DNA of 26,271 bases from a virus: positions 1-26,271 of the IMG/VR virus record IMGVR_UViG_3300010883_000373. The stretch is one strand, 5' to 3'. Made by a program: the position numbers and the translations under genes. Positions within the stretch are counted from its first letter, which is position 1, and each line of letters starts with the position of its first letter. The notes under the pieces were generated by a model, which was not told the origin of the DNA, made no database searches, and saw only the letters and a list, made by a program, of their open reading frames with translations. Positions 7,388 to 14,972 of this stretch are shown in pieces.

Positions 7388-8437
7388 ATGGGCGCAGTTC
7401 CTACCATCGGCGGTTCCAATAATACTTGGGGCACCGAACTTAATGCACATCTGCTTGTGCACGCGAGCGCGACGACCGGGGTTCTCCATAACATCATTCA
7501 GAACTCGGGCGACACAAATACTTATATCGACCTCGGCGGTACAGTTGCCGACGAAGTCACCATCCTGGCCGGCGGGCAGCGACTCATCACGGCGACGGAG
7601 ACAACCCAGAATCTGGTCGAGATTAATGAGACGGCGGGGGACTGCGACTTCATCGTCAATAGTTCAAGTAATGAGGCCATCACGGTCGACGGGGCATCGG
7701 GGCACGTGACGCTTAGGCAAGGCACGGCGGACCCTACTGACCACGGGCTGACGGTTACGGGTCTTCAAACGAGCGGTCATACGGGCTACATTTATTCAAA
7801 CAGCAGCCAGACGGGAAACTGTCTCCGCGTACTCCAGGACGGGGCCGGCTCGAGCGGGTCGGCGCTTTATATCCGGACAGACGGCACGGGACACCTCATA
7901 GAGTGCATCGATACCGCGACCCCCGTTTTCATCGTAGAGCAACTCGGAGCGGTTACGATGGAAGGCATTCTGAACCTTAACGCCGGCCGAATATCATTTC
8001 CGGCAACGCAAAACGCGAGCTCCTCCGCCAACGTCTTGGACGATTACGAGGAAGGTGCTTGTACTTTAGGACTTACTTTCGGAGGTGCCGCGGTCGGTAT
8101 GACAACGTCAGCGACCTCCGGGTATTACACCAAAATAGGAAATATGGTACACGTATCCGGTTACCTCTCCTTAACGGCCAAGGGGTCCTCTACAGGGGCC
8201 GCGTCTATAACGGGCCTGCCCTTTACCGTATACAATAGTACGGCAGCCTACACGGGGGCCCAGGTGTCTACGAGTGCCGTCTCGTACGCAAATCAGCTTT
8301 CGGCATACGCGGAGATTAACACAACGACGATTACTTTAGCCGAGAATACTGAGGCCGGCACGCGTACGACCCTGAACGAAGGCAACTTCTCCGACTCGTC
8401 ATGGGTTATAGTCGGCGTATCCTACCGGGTCGCGTAA
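7388..8437 (+). CDS. Tail fibre / receptor-binding protein 2 (paralogue)
   Basis: The product is 349 residues. The first ~80 residues (GAVPTIGGSNNTWGTELNAHL...) align with fibre 1 without gaps through the IQNS..DT..DLG..V.D.VTI.AG block. The C-terminal domain starts LDDYEEGACTLGLTFGG and has Y-T-K-I-G-N-M-V and L-T-A-K-G, matching the same domain in fibre 1. The shaft is shorter and lacks the GIGT motifs. Ribosome-binding site AGAAAGG is followed by CCAAACC and ATG. The pair therefore share anchor and head domains but differ in shaft, consistent with duplication and divergence. Likely role: a second receptor-binding or side fibre (inference). Confidence 0.75.
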   Translation: MGAVPTIGGSNNTWGTELNAHLLVHASATTGVLHNIIQNSGDTNTYIDLGGTVADEVTILAGGQRLITATETTQNLVEINETAGDCDFIVNSSSNEAITVDGASGHVTLRQGTADPTDHGLTVTGLQTSGHTGYIYSNSSQTGNCLRVLQDGAGSSGSALYIRTDGTGHLIECIDTATPVFIVEQLGAVTMEGILNLNAGRISFPATQNASSSANVLDDYEEGACTLGLTFGGAAVGMTTSATSGYYTKIGNMVHVSGYLSLTAKGSSTGAASITGLPFTVYNSTAAYTGAQVSTSAVSYANQLSAYAEINTTTITLAENTEAGTRTTLNEGNFSDSSWVIVGVSYRVA

Positions 8438-8465
8438 TTCCTGACAATTTAAGAAAGGCCAAATT

Positions 8466-8534
8466 ATGGGTTTAGCACCAAAAATCGGGGGGTCCAGATG
8501 GCAACCAAAGCAACAGCCGGCTCAGGGACAATAA
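8466..8534 (+). pseudogene. Remnant of a third fibre gene (N-terminal codons only)
   Basis: A third AAGAAAGGCCAAATT leader and ATG (8466), like those of the two fibre genes upstream, opens a frame reading MGLAPKIGGSRW. This parallels MGAVPTIGGSNNTW of fibre 2. The frame stops after 22 codons, having run into another frame of the tail tube copy C gene, whose ATG is at 8498. The simplest reading is a fusion joint where a fibre gene was deleted, or a tail tube copy inserted, ten codons after the start. It may still be translated as a short leader peptide that couples to copy C. Confidence 0.6.
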
Positions 8535-8959
8535 TAAAATGGAACGGCACGACGGTCGGCGAGGTAATCAGCCTTTCTGGCGGCCGGACGCGGAACCCCG
8601 TAGAAATCCTGTCGGTGGCGACGACTAACAATACCAAGGAAAGGTGCCCGGGTAGCATCAACTCAGGCCGCGTCAATATCAAAATGTTTTATGACGGAGC
8701 AGACTCGAGCACTTACAACACGATGAATTCTGACTATCATAGCGGTGTAAGTCGGTCACTCACGGTCGAGGCCAACGACGCGACGACAAGCACCTGGACG
8801 GGCAACGGAATCATAATGGGTCTTACTGTCGCAGAGTTCGGCGGGCCGGACGACCCCAATGTCGTGACAATGTCGGTTGCCATGAGCGGACTTTTTGCGT
8901 TCGCGGTCACGGGCGACTATGGGCACCTCGGGTATGGGGACCTTTTATACGGGAGTTGA
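8498..8959 (+). CDS. Tail tube-like protein, diverged copy C
   Basis: The product is 153 residues. It shares with copies A and B the start MAT(K/V)AT, the VGE(V/I)(I/V)SLS strand, the T-T-N-N-T-x-E motif, the F/Y-Y-D-G turn, D-L/M-N-(T/S)-D-(F/Y) and the invariant AEFGGPDDPN block. It has a C-terminal extension (GDYGHLGYGDLLYGS) that the others lack. Identity over the alignable part is low compared with A versus B, so this is an older paralogue. Its place near the tip genes suggests a terminal or tip-proximal tube ring, or a decoration/fibre-anchoring role. A GGGGGG tract 5 nt before the ATG can serve as a ribosome-binding site. Confidence 0.7.
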   Translation: MATKATAGSGTIIKWNGTTVGEVISLSGGRTRNPVEILSVATTNNTKERCPGSINSGRVNIKMFYDGADSSTYNTMNSDYHSGVSRSLTVEANDATTSTWTGNGIIMGLTVAEFGGPDDPNVVTMSVAMSGLFAFAVTGDYGHLGYGDLLYGS

Positions 8960-8963
8960 AATA

Positions 8964-9587
8964 ATGCCGATTGATACACCGAAAGCGATAAATAAGCAAA
9001 AAAACAAGTTGGCCGTCGGCGGCCAGTTTACGCGGATAGATGTCGATATCCCCGAAATAAACGACGCGTTGTATTTTATTAATGACAACGTCAGCGTGAC
9101 ATACAACAGTCAACTTTACACAGCGCTTGCGTTTACACTGGGCCCGTGGACGTCGGACACCGGGACTTTGCATACGCGGACATTGAGCATAGGCAATGCC
9201 GATATATCGCAATTTCTGACTCCCTATATCGAGGCCAATGACGGCATCATAGGGGCGACGATTACGATAACCCCATACTTCTCGGCCCACCCTACGGCGG
9301 ACCTCTCAAGCAAGGCCCAGGCCCTCGAGGTGGTCGGATGTGTCCCCAGTGAGCAATGGATTCAGTTTACCCTTGGAGCACCGTCTCTATTGTTCCGCCG
9401 AGTGCCGGCCGCCCGATACCTTCCTACGTCGTGCCGTTGGCTAGCACAATTCAAGGGCACCGAGTGCGGTTACGACGGCACCGAGGAGTCGTGCGACGGG
9501 CTGTACACCCGTTGTGTGGAACTCGGCAACCAAACCCGATTCGGGGCCGAGGTCGGGTTAAAGCCGAAAACGTCTAAATATGTCTAG
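8964..9587 (+). CDS. Minor tail protein, gpL-like (probable Fe-S tip protein)
   Basis: The product is 207 residues from ATG 8964, with GGGAG 8 nt upstream; the frame is open further upstream but lies within copy C. The N-terminal part is beta-rich (G-G-Q-F-T-R-I-D-V-D-I-P, V-T-Y-N-S-Q-L-Y-T-A-L-A-F). The C-terminal domain has R-Y-L-P-T-S-C-R-W, G-T-E-C-G-Y-D-G-T, S-C-D-G and T-R-C-V-E-L-G-N followed by R-F-G. Cysteines fall at about 157, 168, 177 and 184. This four-Cys layout with C-G-Y and R-F-G is that of lambda gpL and DUF2163/BR0599-type proteins; in lambda the four cysteines bind a [4Fe-4S] cluster. It belongs to the tail tip complex with the NlpC/P60 and gpJ-like genes next door. Confidence 0.8.
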   Translation: MPIDTPKAINKQKNKLAVGGQFTRIDVDIPEINDALYFINDNVSVTYNSQLYTALAFTLGPWTSDTGTLHTRTLSIGNADISQFLTPYIEANDGIIGATITITPYFSAHPTADLSSKAQALEVVGCVPSEQWIQFTLGAPSLLFRRVPAARYLPTSCRWLAQFKGTECGYDGTEESCDGLYTRCVELGNQTRFGAEVGLKPKTSKYV

Positions 9588-10005
9588 TCGTGAAAAGTGG
9601 TTCCGTAAAGAGCTCGACCCTGACGACATGGAATACGACGCGTCTGACCTAATCGGCAAGTCCTACGACTCGGTTGGCGGGTGCTGGGGTCTCTGCTGCG
9701 AGATCGCGGCCCGGCGTGGGTCCAAAATGCCTTATCACGACACCCCCGAGGACCTGGACAATGCCAACGCGTTGTTTGTGCATATCAAAAGCAAGCGATT
9801 TACGCGAATAGAGCGGGCGACGCCTTGGTGTTTGGTGGCGTTCAAAATATTCCACGACGGCCAAATACGATGGCACGCGGGCACGGTCGACGCGTCCGGC
9901 GCTAAATTCGTTCACGTACGCAAATCAACAGGCGTTTGCAAGGGGCGACTACATCACCCATTCTGGGCCGAAAGTTTTGAGGGTTTTTATGACTACACCG
10001 GTTGA
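9580..10005 (+). CDS. NlpC/P60 tail tip peptidase (gpK-like)
   Basis: The product is 141 residues; its ATG overlaps the upstream stop by 8 nt. The catalytic motif is D-S-V-G-G-C-W-G-L (Cys35), with the His motif I-R-W-H-A-G-T-V (His99) and a following strand A-K-F-V-H-V. The closing segment H-P-F-W-A-E-S-F-E-G-F-Y-x-Y is common in phage tail NlpC/P60 proteins. The family cleaves peptidoglycan cross-link peptides. In phages with this gene order it is a tip-associated enzyme helping DNA entry rather than the main endolysin. It lacks the N-terminal JAB/Mov34 domain found in lambda gpK. Confidence 0.85.
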   Translation: MSSREKWFRKELDPDDMEYDASDLIGKSYDSVGGCWGLCCEIAARRGSKMPYHDTPEDLDNANALFVHIKSKRFTRIERATPWCLVAFKIFHDGQIRWHAGTVDASGAKFVHVRKSTGVCKGRLHHPFWAESFEGFYDYTG

Positions 10006-13000
10006 GCGAATCAAAGTATCGTACAGGACAAACCCTTTTGACCTGCAGACACGGCGGGTCACCAGCTTGCCCTGGGCGAACCAGACGCTTGCAGAAATCA
10101 GTGAGGCCTATGTGCCGGGCGTCGAGACCACTATATGGGTCAACCAGCGTCCAGCAAGCAACACCGCCAGGAGGGCCCGGCCGGGGGACGAAGTCGTCAT
10201 AATCCCATACGTGGGGGATCCCATCACGGCGACTATCGCAATAATTGGATACGTCAGCGCCGGAATGGCGGCCGGCGGGATCTCGGGCTTCCTATGGACG
10301 GTGGGCGTGCACGCGGCTATTGGCATCGCCGGCGGGTTTATAGTGCAAGCCCTCGCCAAGACACCGGAAGGCGCAAGCTACAGCTTCGGGTCCAGCGAAG
10401 GCGGGCAAAGCGCGGCAAAGTACGCATGGAGCCGACATAGCACGCAACGCCCCGGATTGGTGGTTCCAATGAGTTTTGGGCGCAATTCCCACATGGGGAA
10501 CATAATCGCGGCGTGGACCGAATACAGCGGCCAGGCCGAAACCATGAAAATGGCCATTTCAATCGGCGGCATGGGCCCCCACCAGGGGATTGTCACGGAC
10601 TCGGAACGGGTCAACGACCAGCCCCTGGCGAATTTTAACAACGTAACGGCAACAGAGAAAAAGGGGACATATTCCCAGACGGCCGGTTTTAGTTCGCTGA
10701 AGCTTCCCTACGCAGCGGACCGGATTGTATCGGCCGACGGCGGGCCCATCACCTGGACGACCCCCGGCGACCGATACGACTCCCTGGAAGTTCGTCTGGA
10801 ATATCGCGCAATGTTCCGGAATCCACAAGGCGGGGCGTCTAATCACACGATAGGCATTTCAGTGGAAATCAGCCCGACGGGGCTCGGGACTTGGTCGACT
10901 CTGGTTTCCGATGACCTTATAAATGACACGACCGAATCGCAGTTTGTGACATACGCGACGACCGGCACCTACACGGGCGGGGCGGCCGTCTCGATTACCA
11001 ATGGAACGAGATATGACCTGCGCGTGACCAAAACATCGGCCGATACAAGCGAAGACACGTATTTTGATGACTTGAAAATCCAGACCGTTCACGAAGTCGT
11101 TGACACCGGGTTTGTTTACCCGGGCCAACACATTGTTTATGTCGAGGCCCTCGCGACCGACCAACTTTCTGGCGGCCTGTCTTTTCGTTGTGTTTCGGAT
11201 GACCTAATAATTGACACCTATGACGGGGCGGTCTGGACCCTCCAACACTCGAGCAACCCGGCTTGGGTCATATGGCATCTTTTGACACAACCCGTCATAG
11301 CCGGCGACGGGAGCGGCACTGCCTACAACGTCACGCGATACGACGGGGTTGACCCGAGTAAGCTGACCCCATACCTGGCGGATTGGTTTGTCGCGGCCGA
11401 ATACTTCGACGAGTTGGTTGACGATGGCAACGGGTCGACGGAAGCAAACATCTCTTTCAACGGCAGCTTTGACTCCGGCACTAATATTTGGGACGCTGTA
11501 ACGGATGTCTGCAAGGCGTCGCGGTGCGAACTTATCCCGCAAGGAACCGGGTTCCTTTTGCTCGTCGACAAAGCCGAGACGGACGAACCGATTCAGATGT
11601 TTTCCGCCGGCAACATAATTCCGGGGACTTATCGCCGGCCATACCTGACGCGGGCGGAGCTTGTTTCCGAGTTTCAGTTGGACTTCAGAAATAAATATCT
11701 AGACTACGAATTGACGCCCGTTACTGACCCGGTCGAAAATATTAACAGTGTGCCGAATGTCGCAGTACTGTCGGGATTCGGTATTACATCGCCGTCGCAG
11801 GCCTGGCGGACGAAAGAATGGGTTTCCCGAAGAAACCGATACATAAAGTCCGAATGCCAATTCGAAACGACCATGGACGCCCTCAACTGCCAACGCGGCG
11901 ACATAATCTACGTCGCGGCCCCGTGGCGGCAGGACGGCCGTGTCGTTGATTCCCCAGCAAGCAATCAGGTCACCCTGGACGCCCCCAAGACGGCCTCGGC
12001 CGGCGACACCCTACTAATTCGCACCCATGGCCAGACAAGCGACGAGGTCGAGCGTCACACGGTTTCAGCCGTCAACGGCGCAGTAATTACCATCGTCGGG
12101 AATTTTGTCGTCCGGCCCAGCGAGAACGACGTCTATGTGTTTGGACCTACTGACCGGGTCCTGCAGAAATGGAGGGTCAATCAGATTATCGAGCAGGCCG
12201 ACCTGAGGGCTAAGATTACGGCGACCGAGTACCACAGCGAACTATACGACGGCGACGCGACGACACCGGCGATAGACTCCTCAAGCTTCGTAGCACCGGT
12301 TACAGCCCCTAATCGGACTCGACCGGTAACAAAATACGACCTGACGCGAATTGCCCCCCAGTCCATGCTGGGGCCGCCGGCCCTTGACGCCCCGATGATA
12401 ACCGACGTTGTCTTTTCAGACGATATCGGCAATAGCCGCCTAACGTTTACGGCGGGGATCCTGACCTATAAGGGAGTGACTTACGATATCGTCTCTGGGG
12501 CGACATCGACTGGCAGATATGTATATTGGGACCAGGCCGACACGCCAACTGTGTTTCAGGACGATGACGATTTGAGCGTTGCGACTGGCGTGGACAAATT
12601 CGTCGTTGCCCTCAATGTCTCAGGGGTGACCAGACTTGTCGGAGCCGGCCGGCCAATAGACGGGTCGAGCATTCTGGACGATACAGTCCTCACCTCGGCT
12701 TTCTCCGTCGAAAAACTAAGCGCGATATCGGCGTATCTCGGCGACGTCCAGACGGGCACATTGACCGGGACAACCATAACGGGCGGAATAATCAGGACCG
12801 CGACATCGGGCCGCCGAATGGTTATGACGGGCGACGGGGTTACGTTGTATTCTGGGCAAACCTCCGTTGGAATAATTGGAACGACCGGCAACGGCGGAAG
12901 CAATGTTCTAATCGGCACGACCGGCAACGGCGGATCCGGGCTGACGGTGGGCGACGGACAAATCGGCTCGATTAATAACGCGAACAACGGAATTCCAATT

Positions 13001-13168
13001 TACATCAATCAGTCGCAAACCGTCGCGGACATCCATTTGCCCGACCGGGTTTCGACGCCCAGTGGACTCGCCGAGATCGGGGACCTTTCTGTCGTCGGCG
13101 GGATTTTGAAAATCTGCACGGCCGCCGGGACCCCGGGAACTTGGACTACCGTGGGGACCCAGACCTAA
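9989..13168 (+). CDS. Central tail tip / host specificity protein (gpI-like N-terminus fused to gpJ-like)
   Basis: The product is 1059 residues from ATG 9989; GAGGG (9979-9983) lies 5 nt upstream, and a TTG at 9977 is less likely. Residues 1-70 look like the beta-grasp, ubiquitin-like domain of lambda gpI (ending in A-R-P-G-D-E-V-V-I-I-P). A Gly/Ala-rich hydrophobic stretch (about 80-115) follows. From about 120 the gpJ pattern begins (Y-x-W-S-x-x-S-T-Q-R-P-G, V-P-M-S-F-G-R). A beta-rich insertion lies at about 260-370. FNGSFDSGTNIWDAVTDV and a C-x-x-E-L-I-P-Q-G segment then resemble the hub domains of tail tip proteins. The C-terminus is Gly/Thr-rich with a repeated IGTTGNGGS. It closes the tail and probably contributes to receptor contact. 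Confidence 0.8.
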   Translation: MTTPVERIKVSYRTNPFDLQTRRVTSLPWANQTLAEISEAYVPGVETTIWVNQRPASNTARRARPGDEVVIIPYVGDPITATIAIIGYVSAGMAAGGISGFLWTVGVHAAIGIAGGFIVQALAKTPEGASYSFGSSEGGQSAAKYAWSRHSTQRPGLVVPMSFGRNSHMGNIIAAWTEYSGQAETMKMAISIGGMGPHQGIVTDSERVNDQPLANFNNVTATEKKGTYSQTAGFSSLKLPYAADRIVSADGGPITWTTPGDRYDSLEVRLEYRAMFRNPQGGASNHTIGISVEISPTGLGTWSTLVSDDLINDTTESQFVTYATTGTYTGGAAVSITNGTRYDLRVTKTSADTSEDTYFDDLKIQTVHEVVDTGFVYPGQHIVYVEALATDQLSGGLSFRCVSDDLIIDTYDGAVWTLQHSSNPAWVIWHLLTQPVIAGDGSGTAYNVTRYDGVDPSKLTPYLADWFVAAEYFDELVDDGNGSTEANISFNGSFDSGTNIWDAVTDVCKASRCELIPQGTGFLLLVDKAETDEPIQMFSAGNIIPGTYRRPYLTRAELVSEFQLDFRNKYLDYELTPVTDPVENINSVPNVAVLSGFGITSPSQAWRTKEWVSRRNRYIKSECQFETTMDALNCQRGDIIYVAAPWRQDGRVVDSPASNQVTLDAPKTASAGDTLLIRTHGQTSDEVERHTVSAVNGAVITIVGNFVVRPSENDVYVFGPTDRVLQKWRVNQIIEQADLRAKITATEYHSELYDGDATTPAIDSSSFVAPVTAPNRTRPVTKYDLTRIAPQSMLGPPALDAPMITDVVFSDDIGNSRLTFTAGILTYKGVTYDIVSGATSTGRYVYWDQADTPTVFQDDDDLSVATGVDKFVVALNVSGVTRLVGAGRPIDGSSILDDTVLTSAFSVEKLSAISAYLGDVQTGTLTGTTITGGIIRTATSGRRMVMTGDGVTLYSGQTSVGIIGTTGNGGSNVLIGTTGNGGSGLTVGDGQIGSINNANNGIPIYINQSQTVADIHLPDRVSTPSGLAEIGDLSVVGGILKICTAAGTPGTWTTVGTQT

Positions 13169-13393
13169 AAGTTATCCACAAGCCGTCCACAGGGTTTCCA
13201 CGTCACTGGGTGTTTTCTACTCGGCCTTGTTTGGTACTGTTTGGTGCATTGTTTTGCCTTGTTTGTTCACAATCGAAGAACGACGGAAGGCGGCATGATT
13301 GTAGGCAAAAAGGCTTTCGGCCCCCGTAGGGCCCTTCACGGCGTTCACAGTGGACGCCAGAAATCGTAGGAAATCTAGTAAAAGGAAACGGAA
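13169..13393 (+). other. Intergenic region with phased DnaA-box-like repeats
   Basis: No convincing gene is present in these 225 bases. A perfect DnaA consensus box TTATCCACA is at 13172-13180. The core TCCAC recurs at 13175, 13186 and 13197, a spacing of exactly 11 bases, and a variant box TTGTTCACA is at 13263-13271. Between them is a T/G-rich stretch with repeated GTTTGGT. A ribosome-binding site (AAAGGA) precedes the next gene. It could be an origin, a DnaA- or host-protein-responsive regulatory element, or a promoter region for the three downstream genes. Confidence 0.45.
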
Positions 13394-13648
13394 ATGCCAC
13401 AGGTTAGCATCGAAATCAATGACGAAGAGCACGAAATGATTCTGGAGATTACAGACCAGATTAACACAGAACAGGCCGGGAATTCCGGCAGTGCCCCAGA
13501 CGTTACGGTCGCGGATTACGCGGCGGCGATTGTCAACGGTCACCTCGCAATCCGGATCCGAGAGGCCTATGAGACTCACGCGAGAGGCCTGGACTTGGCG
13601 GCCTTGAAATTGCGTTTAGGCCCACGAAAGGAGCTAGACAATGGCTAG
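13394..13648 (+). CDS. Unknown small acidic phage protein
   Basis: The product is 84 residues, ATG 13394 preceded by AAAGGAAACGG. I do not recognise the family. It starts with a short strand (QVSIEIND), then has acidic helices and the sequence VTVADYAAAIVNGHLAIRIRE. It ends in a basic segment (LRLGPRKELDNG). No signal peptide, membrane segment or cysteines are visible. It overlaps the next gene by 8 nt, so the two are probably translated together, and it may be a chaperone or structural partner of that fibre-like protein (inference). Confidence 0.6.
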   Translation: MPQVSIEINDEEHEMILEITDQINTEQAGNSGSAPDVTVADYAAAIVNGHLAIRIREAYETHARGLDLAALKLRLGPRKELDNG

Positions 13649-14273
13649 CGTTTACCCCACGTCACTCGATGACCTTATCGGTAGTCAGACTTACGTCGAC
13701 GGGACCACAGTCCTCGAGGCGGCGGAACTCAACAACATCCAAGACGCGGTCGACGAACTTCAGGAGAAAGTCGGCATTGATTCGTCGGCCGTTTCGACTT
13801 CACATGACTACCGATGGGCGAACGAAGGAGTCGCCCAGATTGTTACGAACACCGACGGCGCAGTCGCGAGCGGCACGACGATATTGCCGATTGACGACAC
13901 TATTCCCCAGAACACTGAGGGCGACGAATACATCACCCAGGCGATTACGCCGACCAACGCGTCGCACCGGCTCATTATAACGGCGGTCTTGCATTTGAGC
14001 GCTTGGGCCAACGACTCTATGGGGGTGGCGCTTTTCCAGGACTCGACGGCCGGGGCCCTCATGGGCTCTATAGCAAGTCTTAATGCGGGAATCGCAATGG
14101 CTCCCATCGTGCTCCGCCACGAGATGGCCGCCGGCACGACGTCACTCACGACCTTCAAAATCCGGGCGGGTTGCAATTCTGCGAACACGACGACCTTGAA
14201 CGGATATCGCACCGGGAGGTATCTGGGCGGTGTACTCCTATCCAGTCTGACCATTCAGGAGGTGAAAAACTGA
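13641..14273 (+). CDS. Fibre-like virion protein with N-terminal coiled coil
   Basis: The product is 210 residues. The N-terminal VYPTSLDDL is followed by a helix E-L-N-N-I-Q-D-A-V-D-E-L-Q-E-K-V-G-I-D-S, a pattern common in head or tail fibre proteins (N-x-x-Q-x-A-V-x-x-L-E-x-x-V-G). The remaining ~140 residues are beta-rich with F-Q-D-S-T, R-H-E-M-A-A-G-T-T-S and T-F-K-I-R-A-G, like small jelly-roll receptor-binding or decoration domains. It starts in an 8-nt overlap with the upstream small gene. It is likely a virion appendage; whether on head or tail is undetermined. Confidence 0.6.
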   Translation: MASVYPTSLDDLIGSQTYVDGTTVLEAAELNNIQDAVDELQEKVGIDSSAVSTSHDYRWANEGVAQIVTNTDGAVASGTTILPIDDTIPQNTEGDEYITQAITPTNASHRLIITAVLHLSAWANDSMGVALFQDSTAGALMGSIASLNAGIAMAPIVLRHEMAAGTTSLTTFKIRAGCNSANTTTLNGYRTGRYLGGVLLSSLTIQEVKN

Positions 14274-14274
14274 T

Positions 14275-14835
14275 ATGAGAATTCTACTAATTATTGTTCT
14301 GGCCCTCGGCGCATCGGGTTGCGATCTCACGTCGAATAGAATGAACGAACTCGGCGACCAGGCGGTCGACATCATAGAACGCGTCGAAGCTTACCAGGCC
14401 ATTGTCGCCGACCTGGCCGTCGAAGTCGCCGCCGACGGCCTGATAAAGCCGGACGTCGCAGCAAAGATTTCCGAGGCCAACATCAAAATCGACGAACTGT
14501 CTGGAAAACTTTCCGACGTTGCCGTTGCCGTAGGGGCTACGGAGTTTAGCGATGGCAGCACCCTTTTGAACGCCCTCGAATTGGCAGCGGTTGCTAACAG
14601 GACCGTGGGGGCCTATCCGTTTAGCGGCCTTGTATCGATTGCCCTGGGTCTCCTAACAAGCGCCGCGGGCGCTTATGGCACATATCAAGCAAAGCGGCGT
14701 AAAAGAGCCGAGGGAACGATTGTCGAGATCGTGAACAGCATTGACGCGGCCAAGGTTGGAGGCCTGGTTACCGTCTCCGACATCAGCCAGCAAGCCGAGA
14801 CCCGCGTCGCCGTCGCCGCGATCCGGGCTTCCTAA
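14275..14835 (+). CDS. Membrane lipoprotein with second transmembrane segment, possible lysis protein
   Basis: The product is 186 residues. AGGAGG (14258-14263) precedes ATG 14275, the best Shine-Dalgarno in the late region. Residues 1-16 form a lipoprotein signal ending A-S-G-C (Cys16). Residues about 25-110 are helical and charged. About 115-135 is a hydrophobic Gly/Ala/Leu stretch, directly followed by K-R-R-K-R, a membrane stop. It ends the late operon just before two terminators and faces the lysin gene. A holin, antiholin or spanin-like role is possible from position and topology but is not shown by any family motif I recognise. Confidence 0.55.
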   Translation: MRILLIIVLALGASGCDLTSNRMNELGDQAVDIIERVEAYQAIVADLAVEVAADGLIKPDVAAKISEANIKIDELSGKLSDVAVAVGATEFSDGSTLLNALELAAVANRTVGAYPFSGLVSIALGLLTSAAGAYGTYQAKRRKRAEGTIVEIVNSIDAAKVGGLVTVSDISQQAETRVAVAAIRAS

Positions 14836-14858
14836 AAAACTCCGTTTCCGTAGTTTTG

Positions 14859-14890
14859 CCCCGGGGCTTCGTTCTCCCCGGGGTTTTTCT
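14859..14890 (+). terminator. Rho-independent terminator of the late operon
   Basis: The stem CCCCGGGG (14859-14866) pairs with CCCCGGGG (14876-14883) across a 9-nt loop, and is followed by TTTTTCTT. It lies 24 nt after the lipoprotein stop, at the end of the rightward structural genes. Confidence 0.85.
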
Positions 14891-14917
14891 TGCGCTTGAT
14901 TTTGCGGAACCAAATAG

Positions 14918-14951
14918 AAAAGGCCGGCAACCTCGAGGGTACCGGCCTTTT
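14918..14951. terminator. Bidirectional terminator between convergent genes
   Basis: AAAAGGCCGG (14918-14927) is the exact reverse complement of CCGGCCTTTT (14942-14951). The pair has a T run (to 14953) on the + strand and, read leftward, TTTT from the A tract on the - strand. The loop itself contains the palindrome CCTCGAGG. It stands between the rightward lipoprotein and the leftward lysin gene and can stop transcription from both sides. Confidence 0.85.
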
Positions 14952-14972
14952 TTCGATGGTTGGCATTGCAAA

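Noticed and set aside
13141-13329. 62-residue frame across the end of the tip gene and the DnaA-box-like repeats
   Set aside because: It starts inside the tip gene without a Shine-Dalgarno and the composition is not protein-like.
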